The notes under the pieces: model-generated
Databases searched by the model: none
What the model was told of the DNA's origin: nothing
Seen by the model: only the letters and a program-made list of their open reading frames with translations
Made by a program: the position numbers and the translations under genes
DNA from: Dyadobacter beijingensis DSM 21582
Lineage (GTDB): Bacteria; Bacteroidota; Bacteroidia; Cytophagales; Spirosomataceae
Direction of reading: 5' to 3'
DNA length: 64,000 bases
NCBI RefSeq assembly: GCF_000382205.1
Contig: NZ_KB907786.1
Location: 1,612,001 to 1,676,000, forward strand
In this document: positions 17,067 through 25,791 of the stretch, one piece after another
Layout: the number at the start of each line of letters is the position of its first letter
Numbering within the stretch: the first letter of the stretch is position 1

Positions 17067-17504
17067 ATGGAAGCTACCGCCACCAATATCCACGCCGGGC
17101 GGATCGATTGCCTCGCTGCCAAAGGCCCTTTGGCGGCGGGGCAATTGCCTGGCTGCTGGGTGATCCTGCACCTGGAAGACTCCGGTCAGCTGCTGTTTAC
17201 CAGCGGGCAATCCCTGCTGGCCGGCAACTGGCCGCTCGCCGGGCGGCAGGGATTTTACTGCGCGTTCGTGCCGCTATTCATGCCCGATAAGCTGGCCCGC
17301 CGCATCGAGCGGCTTTCCATATTTACGGCTAAGCCCAAATGGGTAGTCGAGCTGAGTAGGGAGCAGGAAGCTGCGGTAAGCCGGATCTTCGAACTGCTTG
17401 TTGCCGAACTGACTTCCGGATATGCCCACAAGCTGGACCTGATGCGCAATTATGTGGTCCAGATGATCCATTTTGGGCTAAAAAACGCAGGTGGACGCGC
17501 CTGA
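17067..17504 (+). CDS. AraC-type sensor domain lacking its DNA-binding domain
   Basis: A 145-residue protein resembling the N-terminal cupin and linker part of the AraC regulator that follows it: GFYCAFVPLFMPDKLARRIE aligns with GYFCIFKEAFFMEKLRSNLG, and HKLDLMRNYVVQMIHFGLKN with FKQDLLVSYVTELIHYALKM. It ends where the regulator's helix-turn-helix part should begin, so it cannot bind DNA by that route. GC content is higher than its neighbours. It is 15 bases after the Atu4866 lipoprotein gene. It could be a stand-alone ligand-binding modulator of the full-length regulator or a truncated duplicate. Confidence 0.65.
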   Translation: MEATATNIHAGRIDCLAAKGPLAAGQLPGCWVILHLEDSGQLLFTSGQSLLAGNWPLAGRQGFYCAFVPLFMPDKLARRIERLSIFTAKPKWVVELSREQEAAVSRIFELLVAELTSGYAHKLDLMRNYVVQMIHFGLKNAGGRA

Positions 17505-17556
17505 GCGGTCGGCCGCATTGTGTATCTTTACATATTCTCAAAGGTATCCAAACACT

Positions 17557-18462
17557 ATGGCTAGTACAGAAACACTTGAAGAGTTTTACCAGCACAAATT
17601 TTCAGGAACGCCGGCAAACATTCAACGCGAGATCGGTGATTTCAATGTTTTTGTGGTGGAAGACAGTGTCAACCCGCAAGGGCAGGTCACTGTGCCCTAC
17701 GCGCGAAGGGATTTTTATAAAATCAGCCTGATCACCGGCGACAATCTGTTCCATTATGCCGACAAAACCTTGCATGTAAAGGGTACGTCGCTGATATTCT
17801 TTAACCCGAATGTGCCTTACCGGTGGGAGACGCTTGCCGAGGGGAATACAGGCTACTTCTGTATTTTCAAGGAAGCGTTTTTCATGGAAAAGCTCCGAAG
17901 CAACCTCGGAGAGCTGCCTATGTTTGCCATTGGCGGCAAACCTTCTTATATCCTGGACGAGCATCAGAAGGATTTTGTCAGCGGGATCTTCCAAAAGATG
18001 ATCGACGAAATAGGCTCGGATTACCGTTTTAAACAGGACCTGCTGGTCAGCTACGTCACCGAGCTGATCCATTATGCATTGAAAATGGACGCTACTGAGA
18101 CGCTTCACCACCAGGTCAATGCCAATGCGAGGATCACCTCGATTTTCTCGGAGCTGCTGGAAAGGCAGTTCCCGATCGATTCGACCGATCAGCGGTTTAC
18201 GATGCGCTCTCCGAAGGATTTTGCCGACCAGCTTTACGTGCATATCAACCATCTGAACCGAGCCATTAAAGAAACAACCGGCAAAACCACATCTGCCCTG
18301 ATCGCCACCAGGTTGGTCAGCGAAGCAAAGGCGCTGCTCAAACATACCAATTGGAGCATCGCCGAAATCGGTTATTCGCTCGGCTTTGAAGAGCCTGCAC
18401 ATTTCAACAACTTTTTCCGGAAACATACCGAGGTATCTCCGTCCGCATTCAGGTCTTTGTAA
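17557..18462 (+). CDS. AraC-family transcriptional regulator
   Basis: A 301-residue regulator: N-terminal cupin-like sensing part (about 35-190) and C-terminal AraC helix-turn-helix pair (about 215-300) with LYVHINHLNRAIKETTGKTT, then TNWSIAEIGYSLGFEEPAHF and NNFFRKHTEVSPSAFRSL. The ATG at 17557 is preferred over an in-frame start at 17491, because MASTETLEEFYQHKF begins as family members do and the extra upstream codons overlap the preceding gene. A -7-like TATCTTTA at 17522-17529 sits just upstream. It probably controls the adjoining redox genes. Confidence 0.88.
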   Translation: MASTETLEEFYQHKFSGTPANIQREIGDFNVFVVEDSVNPQGQVTVPYARRDFYKISLITGDNLFHYADKTLHVKGTSLIFFNPNVPYRWETLAEGNTGYFCIFKEAFFMEKLRSNLGELPMFAIGGKPSYILDEHQKDFVSGIFQKMIDEIGSDYRFKQDLLVSYVTELIHYALKMDATETLHHQVNANARITSIFSELLERQFPIDSTDQRFTMRSPKDFADQLYVHINHLNRAIKETTGKTTSALIATRLVSEAKALLKHTNWSIAEIGYSLGFEEPAHFNNFFRKHTEVSPSAFRSL

Positions 18463-18483
18463 AGGCATTTTTACCAATAGAAG

Positions 18484-18511
18484 AAGAGGCGCTGCAAGGT
18501 GCCTCTTTTGT
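18484..18511 (+). terminator. Intrinsic terminator after the AraC regulator
   Basis: AAGAGGC (18484-18490) pairs with GCCTCTT (18501-18507) across a ten-base loop and is followed by a short T-rich stretch (TTGTTGTTT). Confidence 0.7.
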
Positions 18512-18603
18512 TGTTTGATATTTGTAAGGATCTGATCGTTTATTGCAATGGCTGCATTGCTGGTTAGTACGAACTTTGCTAGTACAACCAAAAATTAAAA
18601 ATC

Positions 18604-19164
18604 ATGAAAACGAGCTATAAAAAAAGCGATTTTCCAGTCGACGGTATTCGTCGGTATCTGGAACCAGGCCCGATCGTGCTGGTAAGTTCGAGCTGCGACG
18701 GAGAGGACAATATCATGACAATGGGGTGGTATACCGTGATGGATTTTAGCCCGTCCCTGATTGGCTGTTACATTGTTGGCTACAATCACAGTTTCGATAT
18801 GATCCGGAAAAGCGGGGAATGCGTAATCAATATCCCGGAGCTGCATATGATCGATACGGTGATCGGCATCGGCAACAGTACGGGCCGGCAGATCGACAAA
18901 TTCGCCGAATTTGGGCTGACAAAAGGCAAAGGGCAATTTGTACGCGCTCCGCTGATCAACGAATGTTACGCCAGCTTCGAGTGCAAGGTGAAAGATGCGA
19001 GCCTTTTGGACAAGTATAGTTTCTTTATCCTGGAAGTAGTGAAAGCACATGTAGCTACTAGACCCGAATTCCCTCGAACCGTGCATTACCGGGGCGGGGG
19101 CACATTTATGGTTTCGGGTGAGCACATCTCATTTCCTGAGCGGTTCAGGCCCGAAAACTTGTAG
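18604..19164 (+). CDS. Flavin reductase family protein
   Basis: A 186-residue FMN-binding split-barrel protein of the flavin reductase (DIM6/NTAB) family: PGPIVLVSSSCDGEDNIMTM at the start, then WYTVMDFSPSLIGCYI and HSFDMIRKSGECVINIP, the typical P-x-x-h-h-S...N motifs, and a closing FPRTVHYRGGGTFMV. Such proteins reduce FMN or act as the FMN-bearing half of monooxygenases. The start is ATG 18604. It stands between two terminators and so forms its own unit. Confidence 0.88.
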   Translation: MKTSYKKSDFPVDGIRRYLEPGPIVLVSSSCDGEDNIMTMGWYTVMDFSPSLIGCYIVGYNHSFDMIRKSGECVINIPELHMIDTVIGIGNSTGRQIDKFAEFGLTKGKGQFVRAPLINECYASFECKVKDASLLDKYSFFILEVVKAHVATRPEFPRTVHYRGGGTFMVSGEHISFPERFRPENL

Positions 19165-19187
19165 GCATACACTTTCCATATCAGGCC

Positions 19188-19233
19188 AAAGGCCGGATTT
19201 TACCTCCCAGGTGGATGTGAAACCCGGCCTTTT
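19188..19233 (+). terminator. Intrinsic terminator after the flavin reductase
   Basis: AAAGGCCGG (19188-19196) pairs perfectly with CCGGCCTTT (19224-19232), followed by a run of Ts; the loop holds an inner ACCT...AGGT pair. Confidence 0.8.
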
Positions 19234-19320
19234 TCCTTTGTATCCGAAGGGAACGTTAGATTGTTTGTTTTTCGCAATTATCGGTTTGAAGCTTGCATCT
19301 GCCAGGCCAGGTTCACAGTA

Positions 19321-19328
19321 TACCTTTG
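19321..19328 (+). promoter_or_regulatory. Bacteroidota -7 promoter element for the SDR gene
   Basis: TACCTTTG matches the TAnnTTTG -7 consensus and lies 58 bases before ATG 19387. TTG at 19293-19295 could be the -33 part, although the spacing (25 bases) is longer than ideal. Confidence 0.4.
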
Positions 19329-19386
19329 TAATGTCAGATCTGAACAAACAATCAATTAGCAATCACAGATTTAAACGATTTAAGCA

Positions 19387-20133
19387 ATGGAAACGCAATC
19401 AAAAATAGCCCTAATAACCGGCGCCTCAAGTGGGATTGGCGCTGGTACTGCCAAAGTGTTGGCGGCAAACGGATTCAAAGTCGGCATTGCCGCCCGTAGA
19501 ATAGACAAATTAAACGAGCTGAAAAATGAGATCACTTTATCCGGCGGAGAAGCCTTTGCCATTCAAATGGACGTTACAGATCCTGAATCCGTTAAGCGCG
19601 GCGTTGAAGAACTTGTTGCAGCTTATGGTACTATTGATATTCTGGTCAATAATGCGGGACTGATGCCGCTTTCGGACATCGAGAGCCTGAAAGTAGACGA
19701 GTGGAACCGGATGATCGATGTCAACATCAAAGGCGTGCTCAATTCGACGGCGGCAGTGCTGCCCTACCTGAAAGAGCAGAACTCGGGACACATCATCAAT
19801 ATGTCGTCTATCGCCGGCCGCAAGGTTTTCAAAGGGCTTTCGATTTATTGTGCCACCAAATTCGCCATCGCCGCCTTTTCCGATGGCCTGAGAATGGAGC
19901 TCGCTCCCAAATTCAAGATCCGTGTCACCAATATCCAGCCCGGTGCGGTCGCCACAGAACTGTACGACCATATCTCCGATCCTAAATACCGTGACGATAT
20001 GGAGCAGCTGGCCAAACAGATGACCTTCCTGACAGGTGAAGACATCGGTAACAGCATCCTGTACGCGGTCTCGCAACCCGCCCACGTGAACGTCTCGGAA
20101 GTATTCGTATTGCCTACCGAGCAGGGATGGTAA
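19387..20133 (+). CDS. Short-chain dehydrogenase/reductase (SDR)
   Basis: A 248-residue classical SDR. The cofactor motif TGASSGIGAG (11-20) is present, followed by NNAG, a catalytic serine in NMSSIAG, and YCATK supplying the Tyr-x-x-x-Lys pair. The tail, ...VFVLPTEQGW, resembles the YdfG/NADP-dependent 3-hydroxy-acid group, whose members often end in a similar way. The substrate is not known. It lies between a promoter-like element and a strong terminator. Confidence 0.9.
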   Translation: METQSKIALITGASSGIGAGTAKVLAANGFKVGIAARRIDKLNELKNEITLSGGEAFAIQMDVTDPESVKRGVEELVAAYGTIDILVNNAGLMPLSDIESLKVDEWNRMIDVNIKGVLNSTAAVLPYLKEQNSGHIINMSSIAGRKVFKGLSIYCATKFAIAAFSDGLRMELAPKFKIRVTNIQPGAVATELYDHISDPKYRDDMEQLAKQMTFLTGEDIGNSILYAVSQPAHVNVSEVFVLPTEQGW

Positions 20134-20150
20134 TCCCGGCCAGCCGGCAA

Positions 20151-20185
20151 AAAGCCGTAGTCCTGAGAGGGCTACGGCTTTTTTT
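20151..20185 (+). terminator. Strong terminator between convergent genes
   Basis: AAAGCCGTAG (20151-20160) pairs perfectly with CTACGGCTTT (20172-20181), followed by a T run to 20185. It ends the SDR unit. The A-rich left arm (GGCAAAAAGCC) could also let it work for the minus-strand gene that ends at 20189. Confidence 0.85.
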
Positions 20186-20188
20186 GTA

Positions 20189-20791
20189 TTACAATTTGAC
20201 CAGGTTAAGGGTCGCCAGCGGCCCTTTCGCCTGTTGCAGCTTGCTGCCCGTTGCCAGATCACCCAGGTCTACCGGCGAAAAGCCGATCGATTCGATGAGC
20301 CGGCTTACCTGCGTTTTGGCTGCTGCATCGTTGGCGGAAACGAAAAGTACCCGGTTACCGCCGGCGACCCGGGGATCTTCGGCAAGCGTTTTGTAAAAGA
20401 TGGTGTTAAATGCCTTCACCACTTTTGCTCCGGGAAGAAGCGCTGCTACTACTTCGCTGGATGCTTTTGTTCCCAGGTCTTCCACTTTAAAGTCGGGTGC
20501 ATAGGAGATGAAATGGTTTGTCGCGTCGATCACGACCTTCCCATTCCAGTCGGCAATACCAGTAATGGATGGTATTTGCGACCACGGCAATGAAAGTAAA
20601 ACGATCTCTGCCTGGGCAGCATCCTGGACCGATCCGGCCCGCGCGTTCTGGCCGAGCTCGGCTACCAGGCTTTGAAGCGCATCCGCCCCACGCTGGTTAC
20701 TAAGTATAACTTTATGCCCTGCCTTTACCAGGTGACGGGCGACGGTCTGGCCGATGTGGCCGGCGCCGATAATTCCGATTGTTTGCTGCAT
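20189..20791 (-). CDS. NADPH-dependent F420 reductase-like oxidoreductase
   Basis: A 200-residue protein of the NADP oxidoreductase coenzyme F420-dependent type (PF03807): the N-terminal Rossmann motif GIIGAGHIGQT (6-16), VILSNQRGADAL (NADP phosphate recognition by the S-N-R motif), a VVIDATNHF core and VVKAFNTI. In bacteria lacking F420 these proteins are usually general NADP(H) oxidoreductases, so the true substrate is unknown. Minus strand, followed by the shared terminator. Confidence 0.85.
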   Translation of the reverse strand: MQQTIGIIGAGHIGQTVARHLVKAGHKVILSNQRGADALQSLVAELGQNARAGSVQDAAQAEIVLLSLPWSQIPSITGIADWNGKVVIDATNHFISYAPDFKVEDLGTKASSEVVAALLPGAKVVKAFNTIFYKTLAEDPRVAGGNRVLFVSANDAAAKTQVSRLIESIGFSPVDLGDLATGSKLQQAKGPLATLNLVKL

Positions 20792-20865
20792 GATTTTAAT
20801 TTGGTTTGGCCGGCCCCACGAAGTCGCCGGCTGTGCTAGAAATGATTGTATTGATGTCAGGGGAC

Positions 20866-21552
20866 TTAAATACCTTCCGGAGCGGCCAACGAAGCGGCAG
20901 AAGGCGTTGCGAGTAGTTGTAGTTCCCAGCTCAGGCTTGTGCCCACGTTGCCCATGTGTTCTATGAGCATTTCCGCCAGCGCCGGCACGGTTTCGGTGCG
21001 GGCCCAGTCACGTTGCAGCTCGGAGGCAAAAACCGTCCAGGTCAGTGGCACAGCGCCAGCCTGGACCATGCGCATCACGGCCATTTCGTGCGCTTCAAGG
21101 CTTACGCCGCCCGATGCGTCAGTGACGATATACACTTCATAACCTTCACCCAATGCCTGGATGACCGGCATTGCAAGGCATATTTCAGTCCATAAGGCGG
21201 CCATGACGATTTTCTTCTTACCGGTCGCTTTTACCCAGTCGGTCACCCTGGTGTCTTCCCAGGTGTTGATGAAGGTGCGATCGATCGGCTTTTGGTCCGG
21301 AAAGATGTCTTGAAGCTGTTTGATTAGAAATCCACCCCGGTGCTCGACGACCGTCGTAAACAGGGTAGGCACGCCAAACGCTTTGGCCGATTTGGTGAGC
21401 CCTACCACATTGTTGATGATGGTTTGGGTGTCGTGGCTTCTCAGGCCGGCAAACTGGAATGGCTGGTGATCGATCAGTATCAATGCACAGTTATCCGGGG
21501 TCAAAAGTGCTCCAAGTCCTGCTTTTGGGTTCAATGTGGCGGTAGTCTCCAT
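20866..21552 (-). CDS. Isochorismatase-like hydrolase (YcaC type)
   Basis: A 228-residue cysteine hydrolase. The catalytic triad is visible: Asp28 in LILIDHQ, a lysine in the GKKKIVMAAL strand (about 112-114), and Cys125 in WTEICLAM. The YcaC-like layout is complete, with DASGGVSLEAHEMAVMRMVQ split between two strands after it. A short extra C-terminal tail (about 200-228) is alanine- and serine-rich. It lies 74 bases upstream, on the same strand, of the F420-type reductase and may be cotranscribed with it. Confidence 0.85.
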   Translation of the reverse strand: METTATLNPKAGLGALLTPDNCALILIDHQPFQFAGLRSHDTQTIINNVVGLTKSAKAFGVPTLFTTVVEHRGGFLIKQLQDIFPDQKPIDRTFINTWEDTRVTDWVKATGKKKIVMAALWTEICLAMPVIQALGEGYEVYIVTDASGGVSLEAHEMAVMRMVQAGAVPLTWTVFASELQRDWARTETVPALAEMLIEHMGNVGTSLSWELQLLATPSAASLAAPEGI

Positions 21553-21745
21553 GATGTTTTTGTTTAATCGTTAAGAATTTGATCGTTGACGAATGCTGGC
21601 TGTTGTTTTTCGTTAGCCGCTTTCGATAATGCAAAGTTGGGGCATGGTGGCTCCGGAATTTTTGACCTGGATTAAGAAATGCGGTTGATATAGATCAATT
21701 CAAATACCGCTTTTTTGACTAATGGAGGGTGCAAGGCAACAGACA

Positions 21746-21780
21746 AAAGACCGCCCCACATGGTGGTGAGGCGGTCTTTA
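21746..21780 (-). terminator. Intrinsic terminator for the Crp/Fnr gene
   Basis: AAAGACCGCC (21746-21755) pairs perfectly with GGCGGTCTTT (21770-21779). Read on the minus strand it lies just after the stop at 21794 and is followed by T-rich sequence. Confidence 0.8.
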
Positions 21781-21793
21781 TTGGTTTTGGTAA

Positions 21794-22378
21794 CTACTTG
21801 GCCAGTACCTGTTTTCGGACCCTGCTCATCGTTTCAGGGGTAAGGCCGAGGTAGGAAGCGAGCATGTTTTGGGGAAACCGCTGTATAAACTCGGGGTTGG
21901 CCGTCATCAGGTACCGGTATTTCTCTTCCGCTGTCATCGTAATGCTTGCCTCGATGCGTTTTTGAGAGGCGACCGAATGGTTTTGATCCAGGATGTGCGC
22001 CATTTTAAGAAAGGAAAGCGACTGTTCTTTAAGGACATTCAGCTTGTCAAGGGTCGTCACCAGCAGCACTGAATCTTCAACCGCATCGATGTTATACCTG
22101 GACGGTGTCTGGCTGATAAGGCTGCCGCGGTCGCTGATCCACCAATCTTCGATGGCAAAGTTTGTGATATGCTCAAAGCCATTGCTGTCGATACTATATT
22201 GTCTTAACGCGCCCGAGGCCACGAATGCCATATACCGGCAAACGGTTTCCTGGTGTAAAAGGAATTGCCGTTTCCTGAGGCGCTTGACCTCGAATGCTTT
22301 TTCTATGAAAACGAATTCTTCATCCGGGATCACGGCCGATGTGACCCGGTCGATATACTTGCGCAGCTTGTCGAACAT
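21794..22378 (-). CDS. Crp/Fnr-family transcriptional regulator
   Basis: A cyclic-nucleotide-binding-fold regulator of the type common in Cytophagales. The beta-roll half contains KRLRKRQFLLHQETVCRYMA and a GALRQYSIDSNGFEH stretch; the C-terminal helix-turn-helix has NMLASYLGLTPETMSRVRKQ. Starting at ATG 22378 (MFDKLRKYIDRV) gives 194 residues, the normal family length. In-frame starts at 22456 (ATG) and 22465 (TTG) would add an unusual 26-29 residue leader. It is divergent from the damaged SDR gene, which it may control, and the isochorismatase gene lies downstream. Confidence 0.85.
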   Translation of the reverse strand: MFDKLRKYIDRVTSAVIPDEEFVFIEKAFEVKRLRKRQFLLHQETVCRYMAFVASGALRQYSIDSNGFEHITNFAIEDWWISDRGSLISQTPSRYNIDAVEDSVLLVTTLDKLNVLKEQSLSFLKMAHILDQNHSVASQKRIEASITMTAEEKYRYLMTANPEFIQRFPQNMLASYLGLTPETMSRVRKQVLAK

Positions 22379-22500
22379 GTTGGTTAAACCGGCGAGTTCT
22401 GCCGGAATCTGGTCTGTTAGGTAGCCGAAGTTAGTACTTTCTTCGAAATCGGGCATGTAAGCCAATCGTCAGTTTGATTTAAGACAAGTGAATTCATTGA

Positions 22501-23320
<820 letters not shown>

Positions 23321-23797
23321 GCAGTCAAAGTAATGTATCTTAACGTAGCTGAGCATTAGTGAGTCAATATCTCGGATTTCACCTTCGGGTAGCCTTTACG
23401 GCCAAAAGTGTTCGTTTTTCTAATGTCTAGTCAGCAATAAATTTTATCTATAAGAATCAGGGGTAAATTTTATCGGTCGTATTTCTGTAAAATACGCGAT
23501 TTGCATAAACTCACTGTTGCTCACCGTGATCGAGGCAAATTTTACGATAAAACCACTATCGGTGACGTTAAACTGTACTCTGATTATTTGAAGCAAGCAG
23601 CTGACATTCCACACTTTGTATTGCACTTCGCGTCTATTTAATGCTGAATTTATCTAAGACTATTTTCAATAGCGCTTAAAGATCAGATATTTTAAAAATT
23701 TAAACATCCTATACAACCATTCAGGTGGTTTTTATCCACCTTGTAACAACGAGTAGTATTACAACATTACCTCTTGCGTGTAAAACACTAGCTGTCA
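23321..23797. other. 477-base intergenic region with two CGGTCGTT-type motifs
   Basis: No gene supported. Contains two matches to the dispersed motif: TTTATCGGTCGTATTTCTG with TAA (about 23469-23490) and ATCGGTGACGTTAAACTG with TACTCT (about 23558-23580). Between them is sequence with short near-palindromic AAATTTTA...TAAAATT pieces. AT-rich sequence before ATG 23798 probably holds the promoter of the next gene. Confidence 0.4.
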
Positions 23798-25042
23798 ATG
23801 AGAAACCATATAGTCTTACTTTGTTTTACCTTGGCAACACAATTAGTGTATTCCCAGGATACAATCAAAGTGACTTTTAGCCAAGAAACCGACACACTTA
23901 CCAAGCAACGATTCATTGACAAATACGAAAACGTCTTCATGACAAAAGTGCCCACCCGACATATGTTGAAGTTTGGGTTGGGGTTTTACCCTGACAATCT
24001 TAGAAGATTTTATAGCTCGGAAATCAGGAACGTAACTTATGAGATCGGCTATGAGTATAAAATATTACCTGCGGTCTCAATTGGTGTCAATATTGGGGTT
24101 ACCAACCCCTATAACTACACGCCTAAATTTGCTGGTACTTTCGTGGCAAACATTCAAGGGAAATGGTATTTCGATATGGACAAAAGAATCAGGCAGGAGA
24201 AAAGTGCCAACAATTTCACTGGCAATTTTCTATCGGCAGTCTATGAGCATCGGACCCGATATGACTGGAGGCGTTTTGAATTATCCAGGATGGGGATCGA
24301 GTTCGGACTACAACGCAGGTTTTTAAGTCAGGGGAGATTTGAATTTGCAGTTGGCCTGTTTCGCCAGACATACCAGAATGGTTACTATCAGGCTGATGAA
24401 TGGTTAGCGGGTGATCAAACAACGGAATTGGCCATATCCACTCGTACCAACATCGGGTTGGCCATCGGTGATTGGAAGCGCACCAGCCGTTCCCCTTTGT
24501 GTGAAATATTGAACTGTGAACAGTTTGTCCAGGATCAATGGAAGGTATCCCTCCCAAGCCTGGAATTGTCATTGAGGAAAATTCAATTGACGACGGCATT
24601 CGCTTATGAGCGAAAATTCGGGCAAAGCCCCTTTTCCGTCAACGCCCAGGTTTTTTCAGATTTTCGTAAGGAGTTTCGTAGAAGCTACAAATCTGACGGC
24701 AATGAGGTATCTGATTACACTTATCAACTGCAACCAATTATTCAATTTCGGTTCTATGCCTTGCAAAAGCGGAACATCCGGAAAGGTACCGGGGGGAACA
24801 ATTTATCAGGAATATATTTTGCGCCACATGTTGAATTTCTTAGATATACTACAACAAAGTGGGGACATTACCAATCCAAACAACACTTTGGGCCAGGACT
24901 TTCACTAGGGTATCAGCAATCCATCTTTAAGCGTGTGTATGTCGACATTTTTGGAGCTATGGGACGAAACTTACCTAGTGATTCACCAGACAGCCCAAAA
25001 CGCTTCGGCACTTTAAGGATAGGTTTTGGACTCAGGATATAA
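23798..25042 (+). CDS. Predicted outer-membrane beta-barrel protein
   Basis: A 414-residue exported protein: signal peptide MRNHIVLLCFTLATQLVYSQ, then a long series of alternating amphipathic strands such as EIGYEYKILPAVSIGVNIGV and SGIYFAPHVEFLRYTTT, ending in a strand with terminal aromatic/aliphatic residues (TLRIGFGLRI). This fits an outer-membrane barrel of unknown role. Cysteines near residues 229 and 234 (CEILNCEQF) could form a loop disulfide. Not assigned to a known family. Confidence 0.7.
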   Translation: MRNHIVLLCFTLATQLVYSQDTIKVTFSQETDTLTKQRFIDKYENVFMTKVPTRHMLKFGLGFYPDNLRRFYSSEIRNVTYEIGYEYKILPAVSIGVNIGVTNPYNYTPKFAGTFVANIQGKWYFDMDKRIRQEKSANNFTGNFLSAVYEHRTRYDWRRFELSRMGIEFGLQRRFLSQGRFEFAVGLFRQTYQNGYYQADEWLAGDQTTELAISTRTNIGLAIGDWKRTSRSPLCEILNCEQFVQDQWKVSLPSLELSLRKIQLTTAFAYERKFGQSPFSVNAQVFSDFRKEFRRSYKSDGNEVSDYTYQLQPIIQFRFYALQKRNIRKGTGGNNLSGIYFAPHVEFLRYTTTKWGHYQSKQHFGPGLSLGYQQSIFKRVYVDIFGAMGRNLPSDSPDSPKRFGTLRIGFGLRI

Positions 25043-25043
25043 T

Positions 25044-25444
25044 TAAAATCTTTTCGTACACCCATGGTCTTGCAATCTGAATATTAAAGTTGGTCGATCC
25101 GTATGCGACAGCTTTTTTTTAAGAAGTCGTTCTCCACCTGCAACTGGCCGATCTGCTTAAAGAGGTTGTCAACGTCAACAGATTCCTCCTCTTTGGACGG
25201 CTCTTCTCCGAAAGCTTTTCCTGCCCGCTCTAAAAACTCCCGCTTCCATGCCGATACCTGGGTTGGGTGAATCTCAAATCTGGTCGCCAATTCACTCAGA
25301 GACTCTCGTTCTTTCAAGGCCTCCACAGCGACCATTGCCTTAAATTTTGCTGTGAATTTCCTCCGGCTTTGTTTCATTGTCTTCATCGGTTTAATGTCAA
25401 GTTACTAAACTTAACCGATGGCCTCAATTCTGGGGAGTATTACA
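25044..25444 (-). mobile_element. IS3-family insertion sequence remnant (orfA end only)
   Basis: Read on the minus strand, the left end is marked by TGTAATACTCCCC (starting at about 25444), followed by a 57-base leader and orfA. Nothing resembling orfB (the DDE catalytic part) follows; beyond 25084 the sequence joins directly to the downstream flank of the barrel gene. The right boundary is an estimate. The element therefore looks like a one-ended IS3 fragment. Confidence 0.6.
25084..25386 (-). CDS. IS3-family transposase OrfA (HTH part), element incomplete
   Basis: A 100-residue transposase subunit: basic N terminus (MKTMKQSRRKFTAKFKAMVA), an HTH of the Tnp_1 type (LSELATRFEIHPTQVSAWKR, about 30-49) and a leucine-zipper-like end (LFKQIGQLQVENDFLKK). 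Near the end the message has eight consecutive As, the type of slippery site at which IS3 elements shift by -1 to make OrfAB. Here the -1 frame runs only about 20 more codons and is not OrfB-like, so the element cannot transpose by itself. Confidence 0.8.
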   Translation of the reverse strand: MKTMKQSRRKFTAKFKAMVAVEALKERESLSELATRFEIHPTQVSAWKREFLERAGKAFGEEPSKEEESVDVDNLFKQIGQLQVENDFLKKSCRIRIDQL

Positions 25445-25521
25445 TGTGTACTAACCAGGTGTTATACAATGATTCTACTTTGTTCATGACTATTATTTGA
25501 GCAGAGCTTCGTAACGGAAGT

Positions 25522-25791
25522 TCAGCAGGCTAATCGTCTGTCGTTATCTACTCTATATATGTAAAGATTGATCATCGGTTCGACTGGCTGGGTTTCCAGT
25601 GCAAACTCGTCAACTTCTACAAGGATACCTTTGTGGGAAAGCTCAGCAACCACCATCTTGATGATAGAAGCAGGCGTTTTTGATGTAAAAAAGGTATAAA
25701 TCAAACAGTCAGAGTAAGCACTGCTTTCCAGTATTGCTTCAATAATCTTGTCAACTATGGCCGGTCTTACAGTGTTTAAATGCTTACTCAT
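25522..25791 (-). CDS. Small protein of unknown function
   Basis: An 89-residue soluble, mixed-charge frame with an ATG start at 25791 and no signal peptide or helix-turn-helix that I recognise. Composition is protein-like (VDKIIEAILES, then IIKMVVAELSHKG, then INLYIYRVDND), suggesting an alpha/beta fold. It stands alone between the IS3 remnant and gene-poor sequence. Real, but unidentified. Confidence 0.5.
   Translation of the reverse strand: MSKHLNTVRPAIVDKIIEAILESSAYSDCLIYTFFTSKTPASIIKMVVAELSHKGILVEVDEFALETQPVEPMINLYIYRVDNDRRLAC

Noticed and set aside
17602..18591. 329-codon minus-strand frame across the AraC regulator
   Set aside because: Antisense to a gene with a complete AraC domain; the mirrored frame has no recognised domain and arises from codon bias.
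19537..20262. 241-codon minus-strand frame across the SDR gene
   Set aside because: Antisense to an intact SDR with all catalytic motifs; it also runs through the strong terminator.
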